A stretch of 40,807 bases of DNA from Fen-549 sp050011315 (lineage in GTDB: Bacteria; Actinomycetota; Thermoleophilia; Gaiellales; Gaiellaceae). The position numbers and the translations under genes are program-made. Below the pieces are notes generated by a model. That model was given only the letters and a program-made list of their open reading frames with translations. It was not told where the DNA came from and did no database searches. Position 1 is the stretch's first letter. Each line of letters begins with the position of its first letter. Where the stretch lies: positions 1 through 40,807 of the forward strand of contig JBEKJI010000020.1 in the NCBI GenBank assembly GCA_050011315.1, in the 5' to 3' direction. Shown here in pieces: positions 1-7,779 of this stretch.

Positions 1-150
1 GGCGGCCTTCTGCGCACGGTCGCGGAAGCCCATGTAGGAAGGCACCGCGATAGCGAGCAGGATGCCGAGGATGACGATGACGACCAGAAGCTCGATGAGG
101 GTGAAGCCCTCTTCCCTTCCGGTCAAGCGCTTACGAATGATGTCTGCCAT
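1..150 (-). CDS. Type IV prepilin, partial (C-terminal part beyond window)
   Basis: Read on the minus strand from an ATG at 150, the 50 visible codons give a short basic leader, then the prepilin cleavage and helix motif GFTLIELLVVIVILGILLAI followed by a conserved proline. This is the class III signal of type IV pilins: a prepilin peptidase would cut after the Gly before FTLIE, and the hydrophobic helix packs in the pilus core. A good ribosome site (AAGGAG, minus strand of 161-166) lies 10 bases before the start. The C-terminal domain is outside the window, so major pilin and minor pilin cannot be told apart. The gene is divergent from the pilus assembly genes starting at 335, and its upstream region holds a hairpin (181-230). 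Confidence 0.93.
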   Translation of the reverse strand, partial: MADIIRKRLTGREEGFTLIELLVVIVILGILLAIAVPSYMGFRDRAQKAA

Positions 151-180
151 TGGTGAGTGGCTCCTTGTGGACGCTGCGAT

Positions 181-230
181 GGACTACTGGCTCCGGGGGG
201 GATCGGCAGAGCCGGCAAAGACCAGTAGCC
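181..230 (-). other. Hairpin in prepilin leader region
   Basis: GGACTACTGG (181-190) and CCAGTAGCC (222-230) are inverted copies that pair with one bulged base, closing a 31-base loop that contains a G-run on the + strand (C-run on the minus strand). On the minus strand the hairpin sits about 15 bases upstream of the prepilin ribosome site, where a 5' leader structure would act. It could equally be a bidirectional element between the two divergent transcripts. I do not recognise a named RNA family. Confidence 0.4.
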
Positions 231-334
231 CCAAACGGGTGAAGTTGCATTCCCTGCGGCGGGCTACCGGTGAGTGACCTACCGCGATCTCACGGGCATT
301 CAAGGAAGGCCGAGAGCTTGCCGATACGACGGCC

Positions 335-1495
335 GTGGCAATGAACCCGCACCCCTCCGGGCCGTCGATCGACCGGCTGCTCGAGCACGTCGTGGCGCAC
401 GCCGCCTCCGATCTGCACGTGACGGTCGGCTCCAGGCCGATCGTTCGCATCCACGGGACGCTGCGAAGGATCGAGGAAGAGCCCGTGATGACTCCGGAGA
501 TGACGCGCGAGATGTTTTACCGCATCCTCTCGACCGAACAGCAGAAGCACCTGGAGATCAAGCGCCAGCTCGATCTCGCCTACTCGGTGCCCGGGCTGGC
601 CCGCTTCCGCGTCAATATCTACTCCCAGCGCGAGAGCCTGGCCGGTGCCTTCCGTCTGATCCCAACCGAGCTGAAGACGCTCGAGGAGCTCGGCTTGCCC
701 GCGCACCTGCACGATCTGACGCGCAAGCCGCGCGGGATCGTGCTCGTCACCGGACCGACCGGCTCGGGTAAGTCGACGACCTTGGCGGCTCTGATCGATG
801 AGATCAACCGCACCCGCTACGACCACATCATCACGATCGAGGACCCGATCGAGTTCCTGCACCGGCACAAGAATTGCATCGTCAACCAGCGCGAGATCGG
901 AGCCGATGCGCTCAGCTTCGCCGACGCGCTACGCGCCGCCCTGCGCCAGGACCCCGACGTCATCCTCGTCGGCGAGATGCGCGACCTCGAGACGATCGGC
1001 ATCGCGCTGACCGCTGCCGAGACCGGGCACCTGGTCTTCGCCACTCTGCACACGCAGAGCGCGCCGAGCACGATCGATCGCATCATCGACGTGTTCCCGG
1101 CCGAGCAGCAGGATCAAGTGCGAATACAGCTCGCTCTCGCATTGCAGGGCGTGCTCACGCAGTCCCTGATGAAGACGATGGACGAGCAAGGGCGCGTACC
1201 CGCGCTGGAGATCCTGGTTCCCGACGACGCGGTTCGGAACCTGATACGCCAGGGGAAGATCGAGCAGGTTTACTCGTTTATGCAGACGGGCTCGAAGCGA
1301 GGAATGCAGACGATGGAACAGTCGCTTGCCGATCTCGTTTCCAAGCACCTGATCACGGTTGAGCAGGCCGTCTCACGTTCCACGCGCCCCGAGCAGCTGC
1401 TCGGAATCCTGGAACGGAGCGGGATTCAGACCGGTCAGGCGTCTCCGGGTTCCGGCGGGCCGCCGGGATCGAGCCTTCGCGTTGCAGGAACTTAG
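335..1495 (+). CDS. pilT: Type IV pilus retraction ATPase PilT
   Basis: A 386-residue protein of the usual PilT length. The N-terminal PAS-like part begins around SDLHVTVGSRPIVRIHG. The Walker A motif GPTGSGKST is at residues 140-148. A Walker B region (DPDVILVGEMRD) and the PilT-type His box GHLVFATLHTQSA follow. PilT hexamers depolymerise pilus fibres at the cytoplasmic face of the pilus base. The start is GTG at 335 or ATG at 341; neither has a convincing ribosome site, as the nearest purine run (302-309) is too far upstream. pilM follows after three bases, so the two are co-transcribed. No PilB extension ATPase is visible; it may lie outside the window. A PilB-like role is less likely because the protein is short and lacks the long PilB N-terminal domain. 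Confidence 0.95.
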   Translation: MAMNPHPSGPSIDRLLEHVVAHAASDLHVTVGSRPIVRIHGTLRRIEEEPVMTPEMTREMFYRILSTEQQKHLEIKRQLDLAYSVPGLARFRVNIYSQRESLAGAFRLIPTELKTLEELGLPAHLHDLTRKPRGIVLVTGPTGSGKSTTLAALIDEINRTRYDHIITIEDPIEFLHRHKNCIVNQREIGADALSFADALRAALRQDPDVILVGEMRDLETIGIALTAAETGHLVFATLHTQSAPSTIDRIIDVFPAEQQDQVRIQLALALQGVLTQSLMKTMDEQGRVPALEILVPDDAVRNLIRQGKIEQVYSFMQTGSKRGMQTMEQSLADLVSKHLITVEQAVSRSTRPEQLLGILERSGIQTGQASPGSGGPPGSSLRVAGT

Positions 1496-1498
1496 GCC

Positions 1499-4027
1499 AT
1501 GGCGGAGGAAAGTGACGAGGTGACGGGGAGCGAAGGAAGGCCAGAAGGCGAGCGCCCGCGCGAGGGCGCGACCCCACCGAGCGGTCCGCCGCCGGCGGGA
1601 GCTCCGCCTGCACGCCCTCCTGCCGGGCCTCCCGGCGCACCTCGCCCCGCTGCGCCGCCGGCCGGTGCCCGACCCGCCGGGCCTTCGCCCGCAGCACCAT
1701 CTTCTCGCCCGCCTCAGCCCGGTCAGCCGCCCGTCCCGGCGCGACCTCCGGCCTCTCCACCGGGACCGCCCATGCAAAGGTCGGCCCGTCCCGCCGCCCC
1801 GAGCGGGCCGCCGCCGGCGGGAGCTCCGCCTGCGCGCCCTCCTGCCGGGCCTCCCGGCGCACCTCGCCCCGCCGGGCCTCCACCCGGAGCGCCGGCGCGC
1901 CCGCCTCAGCCGGGGCAACCGCTCGCGCAGTCGAGGCCTCCCGCCGCTTCTCCGCCCGGCCGGCCCGCACAGGGACCTGCCCGTCCTCCCGTTCCCGGCG
2001 GCCCGCCGCCGGTGGGAGCTCCGCCGCCGCGCCCGCCCGCACAGGGACCTCCTCGTCCTCCGGTTCCCGGCGGCCCGCCGCCGGTCGGAGCTCCGCCTGC
2101 GCGTCCACCGGCAGCGGCCGGCGCCCCGCGTCCTGCCGGGCCGCCGACTCAGGGTCCGCCACGCCCGGCCGCTCCGAGCGGCCCGCCGCCGATCGGGGCT
2201 CAGCGTCCGCGTCCGCCGGTCGCGGCGCCCGCATCGCCTCGACCCGCGCCACCGCCGCCTCCGGGCGCGTCCGCCCGCCCGCCTCAGCCCGGGCAGCCGC
2301 CTGCACAAGCGCGTCCTCCTGCACTCGCCGCTCCAACCGCGCCGCGGCCGGCTCAGCCCGCCGTGCCTGCTCCGGCGGCTCCGAGCTCGACCCCCTCGCC
2401 GCTGGAGGCCGTGCGCGCGTCGGTCGCCGACGACATCGACTCGGGCGGCGCGCAGGAGAAGGTTCCTTTCTACAAGCGCGAGATCACGTTCAGCCGTAAG
2501 AAGCGTCCGCCGAAAACAAGCGTTTCGGCCGCGGCGATCGCCACCGTCCCCAAATCGGCGAACGTTCCCTTCTATAAACGAGAGATCACATTCGGGCGCA
2601 AGAAGAAGCAGCCGGCTCCTATGGTGCAATCGCCCGGGCCTCAGGCAGCGCCGGCAGCGACGCCCGTGCCCGCGCCCGCGCCTGCGCAGGCGCAAGTTCC
2701 CTTCTACAAGCGCGAGATCTCCTTCAAGCGCAAGCCCAGGCCGGCAGCGGCCGAACGCGTTGTGGCTCCGTCCGTGCCCGCTCGCGAGGCGCCGGCGGAC
2801 GTTGTTGAAGACACCGCCGAGTCGGTGGCCGCTCCGGCGCCGGCTCCCGCCCGGCCGCCTGCGCCGAAACAGAAGGTTCCCTTCTACAAGCGCGAGATCT
2901 CGTTCGGTCGGTCGGGTCCTTCGGCAGTTACCACGACTAAGAGCACAGGAGCAGCGCGCCGGCAGAAGGCGCTTGTCGGCGTCAAGATCGGAGCCTCGGG
3001 CATATCGGCCGCGCGTGTGGTTCAGAACGGCGGTCGTCCCGAGCTGCTCGAGCTCGTACGCGAGCCGCTGGCGCGCGGTGTCGTGGTGGCCGGGGAGGTC
3101 CGCGACGTGCCCGCGCTGGCCACCGCGCTGGCGAACATGTTCTCGGTGCACCGGTTGCCGAAGAAGGCCGTGCGTCTGGGCATCTCGAACAATCGCATCG
3201 GCGTTCGTATCATCGAGGTGTCGGGAGTGATGCAGCCGCGGCAGCTTGAGAACGCGATCCGCTTCCGCGCCCAGGAGGTGCTGCCGATCGCACTAGAGGA
3301 CGCGGTGCTCGACTACCAGCAGCTGAGTGAGAGCGTCAACGCCGACGGTGAGCTCGTTCGGCGCGTTCTGCTCGTGGTCGCCTACCGCGATCTGGTCGAT
3401 CGCTACGTGGTCGCCTTCAAGGAAGCGGGCGTGCGTCTGGTGGGGATCGACCTCGAAGCCTTCGGACTGCTGCGGGCGCTGACTCCGGGCGTGATCGGCG
3501 AGCGGTCGGACGCCGCTCACGTCGTCGTCTCGATCGGGCACGAGCGCTCGACCTTCGCCGTCTCCGACGGGAACGTGTGCGAGTTCACACGCGTGCTCGA
3601 GTGGGGCGGCTCGACGCTGGATGTCGCCATCGCCCGCCAGCTCAATCTCGCTCCCTCCGAGGCCGAGCCCGTCAAGCATGCGATCGCACTCGACGGATCC
3701 GAGCTAACGCTTCCGCCCAACGTCACCCGGGAGCAGGCGAACCTGGCTGCCGATATCGTCCGGCGCCAGCTGCAGACCTTCGCACGCGAGCTTGTCTCCT
3801 CGCTCCAGTACTACCAGAACCAGCCGAGCTCGCTCGGGATCGGCGACATCGTCATCACCGGCGGTACCTCGCTGCTCCCGGGTCTCGCCGGCGAGCTACA
3901 GCGACTGATCGGTGTCAGCGTCCGCGTCGGTGACCCCTTCGAGCGCGTCAGGGTGGCCAGAGGAGTCGTCGCAGGTGAGAACCAGCGCGCGCTCGCGACC
4001 GCAATCGGATTGGCGATCGAGGAGTAG
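1499..4027 (+). CDS. pilM: PilM-like pilus assembly ATPase fold with long proline-rich extension
   Basis: 842 residues, more than twice the usual PilM length. Residues about 1-310 are low-complexity Pro/Ala/Gly/Arg sequence built of in-frame repeats (1579-1650 is nearly repeated at 1801-1872). Residues 322, 356, 400 and 460 each begin a copy of VPFYKREI[TS]F followed by basic residues. From about residue 488 a typical actin-like PilM domain runs to the end (GVKIGASGISAARV, then VVVSIGHERSTFAV, then DIVITGGTSLLPGL). PilM is the cytoplasmic partner of the PilN N-terminal peptide and links the PilN/PilO inner-membrane platform to the ATPases. The start has AGGAA at 1486-1490. The next gene is pilN, carrying the INLLP peptide expected to bind PilM. 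The extension is real coding sequence in frame with the PilM domain; its role is unknown. Confidence 0.9.
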   Translation: MAEESDEVTGSEGRPEGERPREGATPPSGPPPAGAPPARPPAGPPGAPRPAAPPAGARPAGPSPAAPSSRPPQPGQPPVPARPPASPPGPPMQRSARPAAPSGPPPAGAPPARPPAGPPGAPRPAGPPPGAPARPPQPGQPLAQSRPPAASPPGRPAQGPARPPVPGGPPPVGAPPPRPPAQGPPRPPVPGGPPPVGAPPARPPAAAGAPRPAGPPTQGPPRPAAPSGPPPIGAQRPRPPVAAPASPRPAPPPPPGASARPPQPGQPPAQARPPALAAPTAPRPAQPAVPAPAAPSSTPSPLEAVRASVADDIDSGGAQEKVPFYKREITFSRKKRPPKTSVSAAAIATVPKSANVPFYKREITFGRKKKQPAPMVQSPGPQAAPAATPVPAPAPAQAQVPFYKREISFKRKPRPAAAERVVAPSVPAREAPADVVEDTAESVAAPAPAPARPPAPKQKVPFYKREISFGRSGPSAVTTTKSTGAARRQKALVGVKIGASGISAARVVQNGGRPELLELVREPLARGVVVAGEVRDVPALATALANMFSVHRLPKKAVRLGISNNRIGVRIIEVSGVMQPRQLENAIRFRAQEVLPIALEDAVLDYQQLSESVNADGELVRRVLLVVAYRDLVDRYVVAFKEAGVRLVGIDLEAFGLLRALTPGVIGERSDAAHVVVSIGHERSTFAVSDGNVCEFTRVLEWGGSTLDVAIARQLNLAPSEAEPVKHAIALDGSELTLPPNVTREQANLAADIVRRQLQTFARELVSSLQYYQNQPSSLGIGDIVITGGTSLLPGLAGELQRLIGVSVRVGDPFERVRVARGVVAGENQRALATAIGLAIEE

Positions 4028-4037
4028 GCGGCGACCC

Positions 4038-4676
4038 ATGCGCGCGATCAACCTTCTCCCCAAGGACGCGGAACGAGCCCGGCGGACGACTCCCGATCCG
4101 GCGCTTCTGACCGGAATAATCGGTTTAGCCGTCGTGATCGTGGCGCTTGGCTGGATGTTCATGAGCGCGAGCCGGACGGTTCAGGACAAACGGGGGCAGC
4201 GAGACGATCTCGCGAGTAGGTTGGCCGAGATCAACAGGCTCAACCCGCCGCCTAAGGTTTTAGCCATCCAGCAGGCGATGTTCCCGCTCCAGGCGCCGCG
4301 GGTGAGCGCCGCGACCAGCGCTCTCAGCTATCGCATACCCTGGGACAACATCCTCGGTGAAATCGCTAGGGCGCTGCCGTCGGGCGTGAAGCTGACGACG
4401 CTGAGCGCGACCTCGCCGATCTCGCCGAATACCTCCTTCGTGCAGCCGGTTGCAGGTGCGACTGCGACCACAACCAACCTCGATCTCGGCGGCTGGACAT
4501 ATGCGCAGGAGTCGGTCGCGCTGTTGATGAAGAGGCTCCAGCTTCTGCCCTCGTTGGTGAGGAGTAGCGTGGTTCTCAACTCCAGCAATAAAAACCCGGC
4601 AGCGGGGGCGGCTGCGCGCCCGTACTACACCTTCGCCATCTCCGCTCAGATTCGCTCACCGGGAGCTATCTCATGA
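4038..4676 (+). CDS. pilN: Type IV pilus assembly protein PilN
   Basis: 212 residues. The protein begins MRAINLLPKD, the conserved cytoplasmic PilN peptide (INLLP) that docks into PilM. One transmembrane helix follows (LLTGIIGLAVVIVALGWMFM, about residues 26-45), then a coiled-coil-like stretch and an extracytoplasmic domain. An upstream in-frame start at 3912 would overlap pilM by over 100 bases and would bury the INLLP motif, so ATG 4038 is chosen. The end overlaps the pilO start by ATGA, implying translational coupling. PilN and PilO form the membrane alignment platform that connects the cytoplasmic motor to the fibre. Confidence 0.9.
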   Translation: MRAINLLPKDAERARRTTPDPALLTGIIGLAVVIVALGWMFMSASRTVQDKRGQRDDLASRLAEINRLNPPPKVLAIQQAMFPLQAPRVSAATSALSYRIPWDNILGEIARALPSGVKLTTLSATSPISPNTSFVQPVAGATATTTNLDLGGWTYAQESVALLMKRLQLLPSLVRSSVVLNSSNKNPAAGAAARPYYTFAISAQIRSPGAIS

Positions 4677-5368
4677 GCCCCGCTCCGGTCAAGAAGACGC
4701 CGGCCGCGGTCAGGCTCGCGGTCGTGATAGGCGGGCTGATCGTACTCGCGGTCGGCGGCTATTTCCTCCTCGTGCAGCCGTTGAAGAGCAAGGCGAGCTC
4801 GCTCACGAAGGAGATCGCGGCAAAGACCCAGGAGATAAACGATAGGAACTCCCAGTCCCAGCAAGCGGCCGGCCTCTCGAAGATTCTCGTCGCCGACTAC
4901 TTCAAGCTCACAACGGCAATGCCCGACGAGCCGCAGGTGCCGGAGCTGTACCTGCAACTAGACGCGATCGCGCGAAACGCCGGGGTCAGTTTCGACGGGA
5001 TCACCCCCGCTGCCGTTGTCGATGCGAGCGCGTACCAGGTCATCCCGTTCGCGCTGAGCTTCGAGGGCAACTTCTTACACCTGTCGGACTTCCTACGCCG
5101 GTTGCAGTCGCTCGTGCTGGTCGAGAACCACAAGCTGGTCGCACGGGGGCGTCTGTTCACGATCGATCAGGTGTCCTTTACTGAGGGCACCCTGGGCTTC
5201 CCCGACATCGCCGCCAAGGTTCAGGTCAACGCCTACGTCTACGGCCACCCCGTCACCGTCGCGAGTACGGGGGCGGCCACGGGCGGCTCGACCTCCACGA
5301 CGGGCACGGAAACGACGAGCACATCCACGACTTCGACCACGACGACGCCCACGAGCACGAGTCCGTAA
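4673..5368 (+). CDS. pilO: Type IV pilus assembly protein PilO
   Basis: 231 residues. A single N-terminal transmembrane helix (residues about 13-33, VRLAVVIGGLIVLAVGGYFLLV) is followed by a coiled coil and a PilO-like ferredoxin-type domain (FALSFEGNFLHLSDFLRRLQ and LVENHKLVARGRLFTIDQV are typical). The last 30 residues are a Gly/Ser/Thr tail, probably disordered. The start overlaps the pilN stop (ATGA). Position and fold together make this the PilN partner. Confidence 0.88.
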   Translation: MSPAPVKKTPAAVRLAVVIGGLIVLAVGGYFLLVQPLKSKASSLTKEIAAKTQEINDRNSQSQQAAGLSKILVADYFKLTTAMPDEPQVPELYLQLDAIARNAGVSFDGITPAAVVDASAYQVIPFALSFEGNFLHLSDFLRRLQSLVLVENHKLVARGRLFTIDQVSFTEGTLGFPDIAAKVQVNAYVYGHPVTVASTGAATGGSTSTTGTETTSTSTTSTTTTPTSTSP

Positions 5369-5384
5369 TGGGAGGGGGTTCCTG

Positions 5385-6182
5385 ATGGCCACCACCAAAC
5401 AGCGTGCAGACAGGCAGAAGGATAAAGAGAAGAAGGAGAAAGTCCTCCTTGCCGTGTTGGTCCTGATTCTGCTCGTCGTCGGGGCGGTGATGCTTCCGAG
5501 CATGTTCAAGAAGAAGGGGAACGTTGGCGCGGTGGAGCAGACGACCGAGCAGACTACGGGCACCTCGCCGTCCGCGACCAGCCCGGGGACGCCGATCAAC
5601 AGCGGCACGCCGAACGCCAGCGGCGTTTCGGCTTCGGGCCCGCCCGGCGCCGCGACGTTCCCGGAGGCGTCCACCTACCAGCCCCTCGCCGGGCAGTTGA
5701 GCGGCTTCGGGCGCTTCGAAGGCAACGATCCGTTCGGCAATCAGCCAGGTCAAGCCGCAACCGGCAGCACCGCCTCGACATCGACCTCGACGACTTCACC
5801 CTCGAGCGTCAATTACGCCGCCGCGGTGATCTCGATCAACGGCACGTCGAGCACGGTGACTCTTCACAGCGCCTTCCCGGCCTCGTCACAGGCTTTCACC
5901 CTCGATACCATCACCGCCAGCAGCATCACGGTCAGCGTCACCAACGGCTCGTTCTCCGGCGGGCGGTCGACGGTAACGATCCGCAAGGGTCACACGGTGG
6001 TGCTGGAGAACACCGTCGACGGGACGAGGTACGCGCTCAAGATGGTTTCCGCTGTGACCAGTAGCAGTACGCCGGGCGGGACAACCATAAGCACGGGTAC
6101 GTCGCCCGGGGCAACCGTAAGCACGGGTACTTCGCCCGAGACGACCACGACCACGACCACGACCACGGGCACGGGCTCGTAG
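5385..6182 (+). CDS. Membrane-anchored protein of the pilus operon, function unknown
   Basis: 265 residues. A highly charged, lysine-rich cytoplasmic N-terminus precedes one transmembrane helix (about 20-38, VLLAVLVLILLVVGAVMLPS). Beyond it lie a Ser/Thr/Gly/Pro linker with an NDPFGNQ segment, a short beta-rich domain (about 140-225) and a Thr/Gly tail with repeats of STGTSPG type. Topology (short inside, one helix, linker, small beta domain outside) resembles that of PilP- or GspC-like connectors, but I see no sequence motif for either. A strong ribosome site (GGGAGGGGG) precedes the ATG by a few bases. Placement between pilO and pilC makes a pilus structural role the best inference. Confidence 0.7.
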   Translation: MATTKQRADRQKDKEKKEKVLLAVLVLILLVVGAVMLPSMFKKKGNVGAVEQTTEQTTGTSPSATSPGTPINSGTPNASGVSASGPPGAATFPEASTYQPLAGQLSGFGRFEGNDPFGNQPGQAATGSTASTSTSTTSPSSVNYAAAVISINGTSSTVTLHSAFPASSQAFTLDTITASSITVSVTNGSFSGGRSTVTIRKGHTVVLENTVDGTRYALKMVSAVTSSSTPGGTTISTGTSPGATVSTGTSPETTTTTTTTTGTGS

Positions 6183-6253
6183 CGGCTATTCGAGCTCGGT
6201 GCACCGGAGGAGCGGCTTTAGCGAGCCTCGAGAGCTGCCGATAGAGCAAAGCG

Positions 6254-7465
6254 ATGGCGGCGTTCGCATACAGCGCGATCAACTCGCAGGGAGTAGTCAG
6301 CGTCGGTGAGCTTCAGGCTCCCGATCTCGATCAGGCGCGTGAGCAACTGCGCCAGCGCGGCCTTCTGGCCGAGCGCCTCGAGCGGATCGCCGAAGCGGCC
6401 GCGGCCGCGCAGGCGAGCTCGGTAAAGAGCGTCAGTGCCAAGGCACTTCAGGTCTTCTCGCGCCAGTTCGCAACCCTGATCGGCGCCGGCGTGAGCGTCG
6501 TGGCGGCGCTTGTGATTCTCGAGGAGCAAACCGAGGACAACAACCTCGCCGTGGTTATCGCCGACGTGCGCGCCAAGGTCGAGCGAGGACTTCTCCTCTC
6601 CGAGGCGATGGGATCGCACCCCAAGGTGTTCGATACCCTTTACTTGGCCATGATCGATGCGGGCGAGGCTGCAGGTGTGCTCGACACCGTGCTCGATCGC
6701 GTCGCGATGCAGATCGAGAAGTCGCAGCAGATCAAGCGCCGGGTGAAGAGCGCCATGGTCTACCCGACCCTCGTGCTGACCTTCGCCTGCCTCGTCCTCA
6801 CCGGGATGCTGCTCTTCCTCGTCCCCATCTTCGTGAAGATCTTCGCCCAGAACGGCGGCAAGCTCCCGACTCTGACTGTGTACACGATGACCGCCTCCAA
6901 CCTGGTTAGAAACTGGTGGTTTGTGATCTTCCCGGTCATTGGCGGCTTGATCTGGGGGTTCCGCCGCTTCAAGAAGACCGAGGCCGGTCGGGCGCTCTGG
7001 GATGCGTTCCTGCTCAGAGTGCCGATGCGTATCGGCACCACCGTCCTCAAGGTCTCGATGGCACGCGTCTCGCGCACGCTCGCGACTCTGATCGCGGCCG
7101 GTGTCGACATCATCAAGGCGCTCGACATCACCGCTCACACCTCAGGTAACGCGGTCGTCGAGAAGGCGCTGCTGGAGGTCAAAGACAGGGTGCAGGAGGG
7201 CATCCCGATTGCTCAGCCGCTTCTGGAAAGCGCCGTCTTCCCGATCATGATCAGTCAGATGGTCAAGATCGGAGAGGAGACCGGAGAGCTCGAGCTGATG
7301 CTGACGAAGGTCGCCGACTTCTACGAAGACGAGGTCGATACCGCAATCGCCTCGCTCACCTCGATCATCGAGCCGGTGATGATGCTCGGCGTCGGCTGCA
7401 TGGTTGGCCTGGTCGTAGTCTCCATGTACCTGCCGATGTTCCGCATGCTGAAGCTGATCCACTAA
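6254..7465 (+). CDS. pilC: Type IV pilus inner-membrane platform protein PilC (GspF family)
   Basis: 403 residues, the family length. The N-terminus (FAYSAINSQGVVSVGELQAPDLDQAREQL as separate conserved stretches) is the usual PilC start. Two GspF cytoplasmic domains follow, each leading into hydrophobic helices: about 172-195, 222-240 and 375-397. FSRQFATLIGAGV and its later counterpart ARVSRTLATLIAAGVDI mark the two repeats, and ESAVFPIMISQMVKIGEETGEL is a conserved signature. PilC is the rotor on which the ATPases act. It ends the operon and is followed by a perfect hairpin at 7469-7495. Confidence 0.95.
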   Translation: MAAFAYSAINSQGVVSVGELQAPDLDQAREQLRQRGLLAERLERIAEAAAAAQASSVKSVSAKALQVFSRQFATLIGAGVSVVAALVILEEQTEDNNLAVVIADVRAKVERGLLLSEAMGSHPKVFDTLYLAMIDAGEAAGVLDTVLDRVAMQIEKSQQIKRRVKSAMVYPTLVLTFACLVLTGMLLFLVPIFVKIFAQNGGKLPTLTVYTMTASNLVRNWWFVIFPVIGGLIWGFRRFKKTEAGRALWDAFLLRVPMRIGTTVLKVSMARVSRTLATLIAAGVDIIKALDITAHTSGNAVVEKALLEVKDRVQEGIPIAQPLLESAVFPIMISQMVKIGEETGELELMLTKVADFYEDEVDTAIASLTSIIEPVMMLGVGCMVGLVVVSMYLPMFRMLKLIH

Positions 7466-7468
7466 GAC

Positions 7469-7495
7469 CCGGCGAAAATCTTCGATTTTCGCCGG
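7469..7495 (+). terminator. Perfect 12-bp hairpin after pilC
   Basis: CCGGCGAAAATC (7469-7480), loop TTC, then GATTTTCGCCGG (7484-7495). The stem begins 4 bases after the pilC stop. There is no T-run directly after it, so it may stabilise the pilus mRNA 3' end or act together with the hairpin at 7559-7575. Confidence 0.6.
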
Positions 7496-7558
7496 CGGAG
7501 AGACTCGGCGCTGAGCGCGCCTTCGGCGCTTGCTCAACTTTCTGCTCCTAATGGCGCT

Positions 7559-7583
7559 ACCCGATTTGTTCGGGTTGTTTTGT
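7559..7583 (+). terminator. Probable intrinsic terminator of pilus operon
   Basis: ACCCGA (7559-7564), a 5-base loop, and TCGGGT (7570-7575), followed by TGTTTTGT. Short stem but with a T-rich tail, about 95 bases after pilC. Confidence 0.55.
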
Positions 7584-7779
7584 GGGGTCCGCGGCCGCTT
7601 AGGACTGGCGTACTGTGGGCCGCGCCCGTCATGCCGGTCGCGGCGGCATCGCCTGCCTTGCTCGCTCGCGCGATCAGGCACGCGAGCGGTTGACTGCTTT
7701 GGCCGATTCGCAGCGGGCACTAAACACTCGCGGATGCTCGCGAGTCTATGTCTCGATGAACCGAGGTAAGGTCGGCGGT

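Larger units (their letters stand above)
7466..7779 (+). other. Structured intergenic region between pilC and the sigma factor gene
   Basis: About 310 bases without a supported gene. It holds a series of inverted repeats: a perfect 12-bp hairpin (7469-7495), a terminator-like hairpin (7559-7583), ATGCCG/CGGCAT (7631-7649), CGCTCGCG/CGCGAGCG (7663-7688) and CTCGCG/CGCGAG (7729-7746). A TTGACT at 7690-7695 has no well-spaced -10 partner. Open frames here extend the sigma gene upstream but look unlike protein. Confidence 0.5.

Noticed and set aside
181..290. Possible c-di-GMP (GEMM-I) riboswitch near the prepilin
   Set aside because: GGCAAAGACC and GCGGCGGGCTACCGG recall parts of the motif, but the paired CAAACC/GCAAAGCC segments and the GNRA tetraloop stem are missing, and these fragments read on the strand pointing away from the prepilin.
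1373..3151. Long open frames antisense and out of frame to pilM
   Set aside because: They arise from the GC-rich Pro/Ala/Gly repeats, contain only Arg/Gly/Ala low-complexity sequence, and conflict with the recognised PilM frame.
7615..7779. Longer sigma factor N-terminus from 7615
   Set aside because: The added residues are not like sigma factors and cover strong inverted repeats; GTG 7780 has the better ribosome site.
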